Shown piece by piece: positions 18,944 through 26,767 of a stretch of 64,000 bases of DNA (its first letter is position 1; the number at the start of each line of letters is the position of its first letter). Both the position numbers and the translations under genes were made by a program. This DNA is from Phycisphaerae bacterium. GTDB taxonomy: Bacteria > Planctomycetota > Phycisphaerae > UBA1845 > UTPLA1. The notes under the pieces were generated by a model, which saw only the letters and a program-made list of their open reading frames with translations, was not told the DNA's origin and searched no databases. The stretch is taken from positions 1 to 64,000 of the forward strand of contig DATEMU010000011.1 of NCBI GenBank assembly GCA_035275405.1, read 5' to 3'.

Positions 18944-19603
18944 ATGGCGAAGTCCAAGACTCGAATTCTGATCGTGGACGACCATCCGGTTCTGCGGCGC
19001 GGTCTCTCCGAGTTGCTTCGGCAACAGGCGGACCTGGAGGTGTGCGGACAGATGGAGGGCGTGGCGGAAGCGGTGCGCTTCTGTCGCGCGGAGAGTCCGG
19101 ACCTTGTGCTGATTGACATGTCACTCAAGGATGGCCACGGGCTGGATCTCATCAAGGAACTCAAGACGCTACGGCAGCCGCCGAAAATGCTGGTGATCTC
19201 GATGTACGAGCAGGCCTCGTACGCGGAGCGGGCGCTGCGGGCGGGGGCCCGGGGCTATCTGCCTAAATCGGAGGCGGCGGACGAGATCATCGCGGCGATC
19301 CGCACGGTTCTGGCGGGCGGGGTCTATGTGAACAAGCACATGACGGAACAACTGCTGCACTCGATGGTGGGGGGCCCGTCGGGCGCCGGCCGCGCGCCGG
19401 AGGACGTGCTCTCGGATCGCGAGCTGCAGGTCTTCGAATCGCTCGGCCAGGGGCTGGGCACGCGCGAGATCAGCGAGCGACTATCCCTGGGATACAAGAC
19501 CGTCGATTCCTACCGCCAACACATCAAGCAAAAGCTCGGGTTGACCGACGGCAATGAACTCATCTTCCGCGCTATCCTCTGGGCGCACGGCGACAAGCGG
19601 TAA
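18944..19603 (+). CDS. NarL/FixJ-family response regulator
   Basis: The 219-residue protein has an N-terminal receiver with the acidic pair VDDHP, the phosphoacceptor in LVLIDMSLKDG and the lysine in GYLPKSEAAD. A LuxR-type helix-turn-helix follows (VLSDRELQVFESLGQGLGTR and KTVDSYRQHIKQKLGL). It is almost certainly the partner of the kinase immediately upstream, whose HisKA_3 domain pairs with this regulator class. The ATG at 18944 lies 11 bases after the kinase stop and has AGAAGACGA in front of it; a GTG at 18929 that overlaps the stop is an alternative. Its DNA targets are unknown. Confidence 0.95.
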   Translation: MAKSKTRILIVDDHPVLRRGLSELLRQQADLEVCGQMEGVAEAVRFCRAESPDLVLIDMSLKDGHGLDLIKELKTLRQPPKMLVISMYEQASYAERALRAGARGYLPKSEAADEIIAAIRTVLAGGVYVNKHMTEQLLHSMVGGPSGAGRAPEDVLSDRELQVFESLGQGLGTREISERLSLGYKTVDSYRQHIKQKLGLTDGNELIFRAILWAHGDKR

Positions 19604-19618
19604 CAACGCGAACAGCCG

Positions 19619-19634
19619 TTGGGATTAGTCCCAA
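19619..19634. promoter_or_regulatory. Inverted repeat after the response regulator gene
   Basis: TTGGGATTAGTCCCAA is an inverted repeat of six-base arms around four bases. It lies 15 bases beyond the regulator stop and about 270 bases before the next gene, and is followed by an A-rich, not T-rich, stretch on this strand, so it is not a typical terminator. The 298-base gap 19604-19901 otherwise shows no gene. It could be an operator for the following genes; this is speculative. Confidence 0.3.
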
Positions 19635-19901
19635 TGGAAAAACCTCCGTTATTTACGACGATTACGGCACCGATAATCCGAAGTCGCCCGATTGCGAGCG
19701 CGCGGGCGACGCGTTGAGATAAGGATCGTGTTCGGGATGGCTTGAGCGTAACGGAGTTTTGGAAACGCCCGCGGGGGCCCAGGCATGACTCCGGCAACGG
19801 AGTGCGTCCGTTCCCGCTCCAAAGGAGAGGGGGCGTCTGAACAGACCGTTCAGGCGCCTTCTCCTCCCGTTTTGCCCGACCCGACGCAACGCGGTGAGGA
19901 C

Positions 19902-20150
19902 ATGGCCGTGGATGAAGTATTACAGAAGCTGAGAAAACGGTCGGACCGCATCCTTCCGCCGGCGCCAACGACCATCCCGTCTGTTCCGGATCAGGAAACG
20001 ATCCGGGCGCGGGCCTATGAGATTTATGAGCAGCGCGTCGCGACCGGGCGGTTTGGCGACGCGGGTTCCGACTGGCAACAGGCGGAAGCTGAGTTGACGA
20101 CGGACAAGGCCCCAATTTCAGTGCGACCGGACAAGATCGGTCGGGCCTGA
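19902..20150 (+). CDS. Small DUF2934-type protein
   Basis: The 82-residue product contains the DUF2934 signature in its second half (IRARAYEIYEQRVATGRFGD followed by DWQQAEAEL), a short helical motif of unknown function found in many Proteobacteria and Planctomycetes. I chose the ATG at 19902 because GGTGAGGA lies directly in front of it; an in-frame ATG at 19785 would add a Pro/Ser-rich leader with no sign of coding. It is followed after 24 bases by the first receiver-like gene, so they may be co-transcribed. Confidence 0.68.
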   Translation: MAVDEVLQKLRKRSDRILPPAPTTIPSVPDQETIRARAYEIYEQRVATGRFGDAGSDWQQAEAELTTDKAPISVRPDKIGRA

Positions 20151-20174
20151 AACGAAGGAGACCTTGGGCGCAGC

Positions 20175-20771
20175 ATGAACCCCGTATTGATCATCGAAAG
20201 CGACGGCCGTCGCGCGGAGCTGCTTTGCGACGTGTGCCGCGACCTAGGCCTGCCGATTCGCCACTCGTTCGACGCAATGGAGGGACTTTTGCATGCGGCG
20301 GACGAAGCGCCCTCGCTAGTGGTCATCGACGAGGCGGATGACAAGGTCGGGGCGATCTCGATTTCCCGCGAACTTCGCAGGTACAACTACCTTTGCGCGA
20401 TCCCCGTCGTGGTCGTCTGCAAGGGGCCGACGCTGCGCTCCCGCCGGGGCGCGATCGTTCGCGGCGCGGATTGCGTGGTCAATGGGCTCGGCTCGGCCGA
20501 TTTCGAGGATCGCCTGCGCCGGGCGTTGCGCCGCTGGGTGGTGCAACCGCGCGCCGCGACGACCTGGCGACCCCGACGGTCCTTTACCGTCGGCGAGATG
20601 TTCTGCGAGGGAAACCTTTTCCGCCGCCGCGCGACTGGCGGGGACCTTTTCGAATTGTCGATCAACGGCGGCTCGCTCTGGCTTCAACCGGTCACCTGCG
20701 GCACGGGTCGTCTGTCCTTCGATGATCCTATCGCCCTGATCGATCGGTTCGATTTCGTACCCTGGGCCTAA
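20175..20771 (+). CDS. Receiver-like protein with unknown C-terminal extension
   Basis: The first 120 residues of this 198-residue protein follow the receiver (CheY) fold: an acidic start (VLIIESDGRRAELL) and a likely phosphoacceptor aspartate in LVVIDEADD. The conserved lysine of the fifth strand is missing (GADCVVNG). It may therefore be a pseudo-receiver. The remaining 75 residues (from RRSFTVGEMFCEG) have no recognisable family and no helix-turn-helix. The downstream gene is a shorter paralogue of its receiver part, which points to a tandem duplication. It probably belongs to the signalling block upstream. Confidence 0.6.
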   Translation: MNPVLIIESDGRRAELLCDVCRDLGLPIRHSFDAMEGLLHAADEAPSLVVIDEADDKVGAISISRELRRYNYLCAIPVVVVCKGPTLRSRRGAIVRGADCVVNGLGSADFEDRLRRALRRWVVQPRAATTWRPRRSFTVGEMFCEGNLFRRRATGGDLFELSINGGSLWLQPVTCGTGRLSFDDPIALIDRFDFVPWA

Positions 20772-20797
20772 AGGCCCGGGAATTCGGGGACTGCCGA

Positions 20798-21241
20798 ATG
20801 ACGCGCGTGCTGATCATCGAGAGCGACCGCGCCCGCGCCTACCGGCTGTCGGCGATGTGCCGCCGGCTGGGCCTTCAGCCGCACCTCTCGCCGGACCCGC
20901 TGCACGGATTGATGCGGGCCCTGCGCGACAAGCCTGACATTATCCTGGTGGATGCGAAGGACGACTGGGCCGGGACGCTTTCGTTTCCAGATGCGCTTCG
21001 CCGGGATGGCGTGCTGTCGTCGATTCCGGTTATTGTTTTGGGGGGGGAACCGGACGGGCGGGCGACGTCATGGGCCACTATCTATGGCGGAAATGGTGAG
21101 GGCCGGCAGTTGGAACACCAGATTCGAGCGGCACTGGCCGCAGGCGGAGGATCGATGGGGCCCTTGGAGGCGGGCCTTTCAGACCGCCCCGCGATCCTGC
21201 CGAACATAGTGCGGGATCCGCTCAACAAACCCCTCGATTAA
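20798..21241 (+). CDS. Degenerate receiver-like protein overlapping a convergent gene
   Basis: The 147-residue product aligns by eye with the first 115 residues of the preceding gene (VLIIESDRARAYRL, then ILVDAKDDW), so it is a tandem paralogue. The receiver lysine is again absent. Its last 21 codons run 63 bases into the 3' end of the convergent gene at 21179-21880. The C-terminal tail is therefore antisense to that gene's coding region and is probably not ancestral receiver sequence. This looks like the result of a deletion that removed the original stop codon. Confidence 0.58.
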   Translation: MTRVLIIESDRARAYRLSAMCRRLGLQPHLSPDPLHGLMRALRDKPDIILVDAKDDWAGTLSFPDALRRDGVLSSIPVIVLGGEPDGRATSWATIYGGNGEGRQLEHQIRAALAAGGGSMGPLEAGLSDRPAILPNIVRDPLNKPLD

Positions 21242-21880
21242 TCGCATCGCCTCCAGCAATTCATCGCTACGGTACCGCGAGGGGCGAACCGTCAGAATTG
21301 TGTTGCCGCCAAGTTGCCAATCCACGGGATGCGCCGCCATCAGGTACTCCATCATCCGAGGGTGAATCAAATCGTATGCGAATCTCCTGTCTGCGCTGGT
21401 GACATGATATTTGCGACTGAAATCTTCACTCTCAAATCTGATGTCGCTCATGCCTGCGAGCGAAGCAATCTTGTCGAGGGGCGATCCCTGGCGAATACGA
21501 GTCAGAGGAAAACTGCCTGGGAGATTCGCCGCTACGACGCCAAAGCCCCCTCTCGGGTTCGTTTCGCAGCCCTCGGAGTTGTTCCAATAGTCAAAAACCG
21601 CCCAATCAATCCCTTCGCGCCGACCCCAAACGAGATTGGCGGAGCGACGACTCCGGCGATCGCCACGATTGAAGTACGCAAAGTCCGCGTATCGCTCGTG
21701 GTGACTTCGGGTGGCGGGCGAATACCAAAACCCATGTTGTACGGCAAAATCTGCGAGCTTTCTTCTGCGTCGACGGATCCTACGTTGAATGGCAATCCCG
21801 CCAAGAATACCGAGAACGAAACCGAGAGCGATACACACCGCCGCGAATGCTTCGTTGGATTCCCGAAGATCGATGTACAC
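21179..21880 (-). CDS. Membrane-anchored protein of unknown function, paralogue 1
   Basis: The 233-residue protein has one N-terminal transmembrane helix (about residues 11-31), a basic RRRRRK segment and a soluble domain. It shares with the next gene upstream the segments LADFAVQHGF, FAYDLIHPRMMEYLMA, DWQLGG and LIEGFVERIPHYVRQDR. I do not recognise a named family; the arrangement recalls other bacterial proteins with a helix followed by a globular domain of about 180 residues. It starts with GTG at 21880, six bases after its paralogue ends, so the two form an operon. No catalytic motif is apparent. Confidence 0.65.
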   Translation of the reverse strand: MYIDLRESNEAFAAVCIALGFVLGILGGIAIQRRIRRRRRKLADFAVQHGFWYSPATRSHHERYADFAYFNRGDRRSRRSANLVWGRREGIDWAVFDYWNNSEGCETNPRGGFGVVAANLPGSFPLTRIRQGSPLDKIASLAGMSDIRFESEDFSRKYHVTSADRRFAYDLIHPRMMEYLMAAHPVDWQLGGNTILTVRPSRYRSDELLEAMRLIEGFVERIPHYVRQDRGAV

Positions 21881-21886
21881 GGTATA

Positions 21887-22588
21887 TCAACCCACGTACC
21901 GGTCCTGTCGAACGTAGTGCGGGATCCGCTCGACAAACCCTTCGATCAAGGACATCAGGCCGGATAACTCCTCGGCCTTGTAGCGGCGCGAGCGGGTGAT
22001 CATGGCGACGCGGCCGCCAAGCTGCCAGTCGGCCGCGGGCGAGGCCATGAGGTATTCCATCATTTTTGGATGGATCAAATCGTAGGCGAACTTCCGGTCC
22101 TCTGCGCTGACGTGGAATCGCCTGCTGAATTCCTCGCTCTCGAAGTCGATGTCGTCGAAGCCCACGAACCCGGCGAGCTTGTCAAAAAAATGCTCCTGGC
22201 GGATGCACATCCGTGACAGCACCACGTCGATCCGGGCGACGACGATGCCGTAGTGATGCGTCTGCTGGTTCTTGCCGCTGCCGGTCGTGTATTTGTAGTC
22301 GAACATCTCCCAGTCGATGCGGCCGCGCCGGCCGTGAATTAGGTTGTGTGATCGCCGGCTATGACCGGCATCGAACGGCTTGAAGCCCATGTATTGTTCG
22401 TGATGATCTCCGGCATAGGGGCTGAAGGAAAAACCGTGTTGCAGGGCGAAGGCCGCGAGATCCTTGCGGCGCTTGGCCGAAGCGAGAAAAGCGCCGACGA
22501 CGATGGCGAGCGCGACCAGGCCGGCGAGAAAAAACGCGCCGATGGGCAATCCGTCCGACTTAACTGCCAGTAACTCCGTCATTGCCAT
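21887..22588 (-). CDS. Membrane-anchored protein of unknown function, paralogue 2
   Basis: With the ATG at 22588 this product is 233 residues, the same length as its tandem paralogue. It has the same plan: one transmembrane helix (about residues 12-34), KRRKDLAAFALQHGFSFSP, FAYDLIHPKMMEYLMA, DWQLGG and a nearly identical C-terminus. The open frame extends upstream to 22690, but that part runs into a palindromic repeat element and is not believed to be translated. Function unknown. The two copies differ mainly in the central part (KNQQTHHYG here, NPRGGFG in the other). Confidence 0.65.
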   Translation of the reverse strand: MAMTELLAVKSDGLPIGAFFLAGLVALAIVVGAFLASAKRRKDLAAFALQHGFSFSPYAGDHHEQYMGFKPFDAGHSRRSHNLIHGRRGRIDWEMFDYKYTTGSGKNQQTHHYGIVVARIDVVLSRMCIRQEHFFDKLAGFVGFDDIDFESEEFSRRFHVSAEDRKFAYDLIHPKMMEYLMASPAADWQLGGRVAMITRSRRYKAEELSGLMSLIEGFVERIPHYVRQDRYVG

Positions 22589-22641
22589 TCCCGAGCAATC
22601 AGAATTTTTCTGCTTGCGCGCCTCGGAATCCGTGTCAATTC

Positions 22642-22724
22642 GGGTGGCACGGTCTCGCAGCAGCGAGGCCGTGGTGCGCATGACCAACACGGCCTGCCCG
22701 CTTCGCGGTCAGACCGTGCCACCC
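22642..22724. repeat. 83-bp terminal-inverted-repeat element, copy A
   Basis: The element is bounded by perfect 14-bp inverted ends, GGGTGGCACGGTCT and AGACCGTGCCACCC, with further imperfect internal pairing, so the whole can fold into one hairpin. A second copy lies at 48133-48208 in the opposite orientation. After reverse-complementing that copy, 35 bases on the left and 40 on the right are identical and only the central loop differs (8 bases here, 1 base there). It contains no gene. It resembles a REP/MITE-type dispersed element. Confidence 0.85.
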
Positions 22725-22809
22725 GTGAATGTGTATGTTTAATCTGGGACACCGCAATAATCATGCTCCGATAATCGCGCCGGGACGCGGTGAATGATAC
22801 CTATAAATC

Positions 22810-22838
22810 TTGACTCCGCACGTCGGTTCTGATAAATT
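22810..22838 (+). promoter_or_regulatory. Sigma-70-type promoter upstream of a lipoprotein gene
   Basis: TTGACT (22810-22815) and TAAATT (22833-22838) are separated by exactly 17 bases in a locally A/T-richer stretch. The gene at 22950 starts 112 bases further on, in the same direction. Confidence 0.5.
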
Positions 22839-22949
22839 CGACGTATCCAGTCCATTGGGCGGCGGTGCATTCCATCGCCGATTCCAGCGTGCCCGCCGCG
22901 TCGTCGGCGGATAAGGGTCGAAGACATCAAACCTTTTTCGGAGGCATCC

Positions 22950-23663
22950 ATGAACGATTCCTTAATCCGATTCAATCACCGCGCGAAGGCCATCTTATGC
23001 TTGACGCTGGTGGTCGCGATGCACGTCGTGGTCGGCTGCGGCGGGGCGCCGTCGTTGTTTCCCGAATCGGGGAATCTCATCCCCCTGACGCCCGACCACC
23101 CGATGGCCCAGGCGCTGGCGGGCACGCCGTTTTCCAGCGCAACGGCCGTTGAGGTGAACGCGGCGACGAATCAGTTCCGTCTGGTATTTCCCGACGGCGC
23201 GCAACAACAGATCTCCGGCACATTTTCATTCGACGGCGGCAAGGCGTATGTGAGCCGACTCACGGTGGCGGAGGGGGCGATGTCGGCGACAGTGTCGTTC
23301 GCCGCGAACCAGCAGATCACGAGCATCAACACTTCGGCGGGCCCCAGTTGGGCGCGCCCGGGAGAGGATGTGGCCAAGGTGAGTCTCGCCGCGTCCAATC
23401 GGCCGAACACCGTCGATTCCTTTCTCGAGGCCAATGCGGACCTGATGGAGGCCGCGCAGGAATTCGATTCGCAGGGTGTCGTCACGTCGCCCATCGGCGG
23501 GCCCGCGAATGAAGGCGCGACCGGCGGTCAGACCGTCAAGACCGGCACGGCATTCGGACCGCTCGCGTTCGTGTTCGCGATGATGATCTTTATCCCTCTC
23601 GGCATCGGTGCGACGATCATCTTTCTTATCGAGTTGGTCGTGGCCGCGACGGCGCTTGTCTGA
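22950..23663 (+). CDS. Putative lipoprotein with C-terminal membrane helix, unknown function
   Basis: The 237-residue protein starts with a basic segment and a hydrophobic helix that ends in a lipobox-like VVVGCGG (cysteine near residue 29), so it is probably a lipoprotein. The middle is a small beta-rich domain with Ala/Ser/Thr-rich composition (about 45-145). The C-terminus is a long hydrophobic segment (about 207-237) that could span the membrane, an unusual addition for a lipoprotein. GGAGG stands seven bases before the ATG. A strong terminator follows 40 bases after the stop. I do not recognise a family. Confidence 0.65.
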   Translation: MNDSLIRFNHRAKAILCLTLVVAMHVVVGCGGAPSLFPESGNLIPLTPDHPMAQALAGTPFSSATAVEVNAATNQFRLVFPDGAQQQISGTFSFDGGKAYVSRLTVAEGAMSATVSFAANQQITSINTSAGPSWARPGEDVAKVSLAASNRPNTVDSFLEANADLMEAAQEFDSQGVVTSPIGGPANEGATGGQTVKTGTAFGPLAFVFAMMIFIPLGIGATIIFLIELVVAATALV

Positions 23664-23702
23664 TCTGCCGAACCTCAAGCGCAGGGGGTTTGAATTCACA
23701 AG

Positions 23703-23734
23703 AGCCCGGGCCAAGCTTGGCCCGGGCTTTTTTT
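23703..23734 (+). terminator. Strong intrinsic terminator
   Basis: An 11-bp perfect stem (AGCCCGGGCCA and TGGCCCGGGCT around an AGCT loop) is followed directly by a run of seven T. It ends the plus-strand lipoprotein transcript just before the convergent topoisomerase gene. Confidence 0.92.
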
Positions 23735-23752
23735 GCGCGTCAAGAGCTTCGT

Positions 23753-25711
23753 CTATTTCTTGAAAAGCGGCCCCGGGGCGGCGTCGGCATTCTGTTCGAC
23801 GACAATGGTGTTTTCGCCGTATTCGCTGCCGGGGACATCCTTCGACGCCTTGCCCTTGGCGCCGATCAGCTCGACTTTTTCATCCGCCCGTGCGGTGACG
23901 CGCTTGGCAACGGCCATCAGGTCGGCGGTGAGCTTCTCCTTGTTGATCCGCGTGATCTCGTTGCAGGAATTGACCAATTCGCCGATGTATCGTGTGAAGA
24001 TGCTCCGCCGGTCGGTCTCGTAGCGCTGTTTCTTGCGGCGGTTTAGATAGGCCTGGAGCTTGCGGCCGCAGTCCTGTACGGCGAGCTTGATCTCCTTGCG
24101 AATTTCGTCGTAATCGGCGATGGCTTCCTTGCCCTCGCTGGTGAACGGGACCCAGACGCTGGCCATGTGGACGAGGATTGCCAAGGGGCCCTGCGGGAGG
24201 CTGCCCGAGGGCTGCGAGAGACCGTAGCGCCGCCAGTCGATGTCGAGGACGGCCTTGTAGATGCAGCACGCGGAGAGTTGGTAGAGCAGTGGCACGCGGT
24301 TGGCGTAGCGCATGAGCTTGGCCTGCGTCGGCGCGCGGGCTTCCGTCACCACTTTGCCACGGCGGACGACGGCTTCATTCGCCGCCGCATCCTGCTCCGT
24401 TGCCGTCGGATCGGGGCCGAGTTCACCGCCGTAGGCGAGACCGACCTCGATCTGAAAGGGATTACCGCGATAGACCGCCGGGCTGCGCGTCGCCGCGGTG
24501 AAGAATTCCGCCTTCACGCCCTTGAGCAAGCCCGCGAGGATCTGGTCCGGGCCGATGGGCGAGAGGCAGTCCGTCGCCGGTGCGCGGATCGGCGTCTCCT
24601 GCATCGCTTTGTAGAGCGTCTCGGCTTCATGCGTGCCAATCCGTGTCGGCCGGGCCTGGCCCGTAAGCCCTGCTTGCTTGCAGATCGTCGTCGCCGTCGC
24701 CGAACTGATGCGGCTGAACTCCTTGTGCAGGAATTGGGCGAGCGTGCGATCGCGCGTGTCCTTGAGCATCTTGATCAGGACGCCCAGCTCGATGCCGTAG
24801 GGATGCGGCTTGATCTCGACGGCCGGCGGCGGGACGGTCTCGCTGGCGCGAGGAAACTCCATGCCGATGCCTTCGGGATCGACGAATTCGAACCGCGCGT
24901 GCGGGTTGGCGATAGCCGTCAGTTCGAGGTACTCGTCGACCGACGCCCGGCCCTTCTGATACGTGGCGACGAGTTCGATCTTCACTTCCGTACCGTGCGG
25001 CCAGTCGACCTTGACCGTCGTGTCCTTGACGATCTGCGGATCGTTGGTCTTGGTGTTGATCTGCAATTCGTAATAATGTGCCTCAGAGCGACCGGTCCGC
25101 GAGGTGATCCGCACGCTCTTGCCGGTCGTGAGCAGGCCGTACATGCCGGCGGCGGAGATGCCGATGCCCTGCTGGCCGCGGCTCATCTTGAGGCGGTGGA
25201 ACTTCGAGCCATAGAGCAACTTGCCGAAGATGTTGGGAATCTGGTTCTTGACGATGCCGGGGCCGTTGTCGCGGACCGTCACAACGTACCGCTCGGCGTC
25301 TGTCTGCTCGATCTTGACGAAGATGTCCGGCAGGATGCCCGCCTCCTCGCAGGCGTCGAGGCTGTTGTCCACCGCCTCCTTCACCGTCGTGAGCAGGGCC
25401 TTGCGCTTGTTGTCGAAGCCGAGCAGGTGGCGATTCTTGGCGAAGAACTCGGAGACGCTGATCTCCCGCTGGGATTTGGACATCGATTCGGCGGTTGCGT
25501 ATTTTCCGCGCGGCTTTCGTGAACGCGGAGCCGGCTCCGGTTTTTTCCCGGCAGACGTCTTGGCTTTGGCCGCAGCAGCTCGCTTCGGCTTATTTTTTGT
25601 TGGCATAGTCACCGCCCGGCCGGAAGATGTACCCTCCGGCGTGAACAGGAATTGCAACTGATCTTTCTCTTTTCGCTTCGTTTTGGGGAGTGCCTGTGTC
25701 GCGGTCGCCAT
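23753..25711 (-). CDS. top6B: DNA topoisomerase VI subunit B
   Basis: This is the ATPase subunit of a type IIB topoisomerase, an enzyme typical of archaea and plants and scattered in bacteria. The GHKL ATP site is intact: [16 protein letters not shown] (N box), VRDNGPGI, and [16 protein letters not shown] (ATP lid region). It is followed by a transducer-like region that includes a stretch [13 protein letters not shown]. The product has 652 residues; the first 65 are a low-complexity Lys/Ala/Pro-rich tail that archaeal enzymes lack. I chose the ATG at 25711 because GGAG stands six bases before it; the in-frame ATG at 25723 is also possible. No gene for the catalytic subunit A lies next to it or elsewhere in this window. 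Confidence 0.93.
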   Translation of the reverse strand: MATATQALPKTKRKEKDQLQFLFTPEGTSSGRAVTMPTKNKPKRAAAAKAKTSAGKKPEPAPRSRKPRGKYATAESMSKSQREISVSEFFAKNRHLLGFDNKRKALLTTVKEAVDNSLDACEEAGILPDIFVKIEQTDAERYVVTVRDNGPGIVKNQIPNIFGKLLYGSKFHRLKMSRGQQGIGISAAGMYGLLTTGKSVRITSRTGRSEAHYYELQINTKTNDPQIVKDTTVKVDWPHGTEVKIELVATYQKGRASVDEYLELTAIANPHARFEFVDPEGIGMEFPRASETVPPPAVEIKPHPYGIELGVLIKMLKDTRDRTLAQFLHKEFSRISSATATTICKQAGLTGQARPTRIGTHEAETLYKAMQETPIRAPATDCLSPIGPDQILAGLLKGVKAEFFTAATRSPAVYRGNPFQIEVGLAYGGELGPDPTATEQDAAANEAVVRRGKVVTEARAPTQAKLMRYANRVPLLYQLSACCIYKAVLDIDWRRYGLSQPSGSLPQGPLAILVHMASVWVPFTSEGKEAIADYDEIRKEIKLAVQDCGRKLQAYLNRRKKQRYETDRRSIFTRYIGELVNSCNEITRINKEKLTADLMAVAKRVTARADEKVELIGAKGKASKDVPGSEYGENTIVVEQNADAAPGPLFKK

Positions 25712-25750
25712 CCGTGGCTCCATTCACCGACGAGGGTTTAAACCTGGTCC

Positions 25751-25778
25751 ATTCTAATCATCGGTATTGCCCTCACAA
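25751..25778 (-). promoter_or_regulatory. Possible promoter for the topoisomerase VI B gene
   Basis: On the minus strand TTGTGA (25778-25773) and TAGAAT (25756-25751) are 16 bases apart and 40-60 bases before the start codon. The match is moderate. Confidence 0.35.
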
Positions 25779-25838
25779 GTCCTTGCCGACGCGAACCGGG
25801 TCCTCAGGACGGGCTGTTCGATCACCGCCCAGGGCAGA

Positions 25839-26648
25839 TTAGGGCAGGCGCGTCCACTGCGTGTCCTTGTCTTCAAACTCAAAGACGTCAATCGATGGCG
25901 CCTCGGTACGAATCCTCTGAAAAACGCGGGAGCGGATAAATCTTGCCGTTCCCTCGTCGTCGGCGTACGAGTCCCATCGCGCGACGAAACCGTCCGGCCG
26001 GACGTAGAGCACGTGCATCACGCCGTATCGCTCGTTCGGCGGCGTTGCAACGACCTCACACTTGTGAACGTCGACATCTTCAACCCCAATAGAGCGGCCC
26101 TTGCGGATTTCAAAATCGAAAAGGCCGACTCTTCTGGAATCCGGGCCCAGCCAAGTGTCGAGGTATCCGCCCATGGAGCATGTGTGCTGTTCGATTCCCT
26201 CCATCAACTCAATGCTTTCTTTCCGAACCGGCGGAGTAAACCGCTCGACGTGGCGCCGCTGAGGATATCCAAGATATGACGGTTTCCATTCTTCATAAAT
26301 CTCTTCTCGTCGTGTTCCCACCCAGATCAGCTTATCTCCCAGGTAGACACGTGTCTTGTACCGGCTCGGCGTCATCGCCATTTCCACCCGCCGAATTCCC
26401 GCCGCATCTTTCGTGGTCGCTTCAAACGAAAAGAAACTGCATCGCTCGTACGCTTGCCGGACCCGTGAGGCCAGCGCGTCCGTTTTCAGTGCATTCTCTT
26501 CATCCGTCAATTTGCATCGCTGAATCCAAGGGTCAAAGGCCGACGTGGGCTGTTTAGGCGGATGAGCCGAGCACCCCGAATTGGCGGCGGCACCTGAAGC
26601 GGCCGCGAGGATACTCGCAGCGACCGGCATAAAGTGATTGATACTCAC
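25839..26648 (-). CDS. Putative lipoprotein of unknown function
   Basis: The 269-residue protein has a signal peptide with a lipobox-like AANSGCSA (cysteine near residue 26), so it is probably lipid-anchored. The mature part contains short beta-strand segments (RYKTRVYLGDKLIWVGTRRE, then IGVEDVDVHKCEV and VLYVRPDGFVARW) that recall the outer-membrane LolA/DUF2092-type half-barrel fold. That resemblance is by pattern only. It is read in the same direction as the topoisomerase gene but separated from it by 127 bases containing a possible promoter, so they are probably not co-transcribed. Confidence 0.6.
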   Translation of the reverse strand: MSINHFMPVAASILAAASGAAANSGCSAHPPKQPTSAFDPWIQRCKLTDEENALKTDALASRVRQAYERCSFFSFEATTKDAAGIRRVEMAMTPSRYKTRVYLGDKLIWVGTRREEIYEEWKPSYLGYPQRRHVERFTPPVRKESIELMEGIEQHTCSMGGYLDTWLGPDSRRVGLFDFEIRKGRSIGVEDVDVHKCEVVATPPNERYGVMHVLYVRPDGFVARWDSYADDEGTARFIRSRVFQRIRTEAPSIDVFEFEDKDTQWTRLP

Positions 26649-26767
26649 ATCGCCATTTTAGCCGTTGAAAGTCATTAGACGTAATCCGATTAAGGCATGC
26701 GGACGATACCTCTGATGGGTCCGATTGACGCTGGGAAGTGTTCATTTTCGGACCCGAAGGTAGCGAC

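Noticed and set aside
24167..25522. 451-codon plus-strand open frame
   Set aside because: It is antisense to the topoisomerase VI B gene, in a frame that high GC keeps open.
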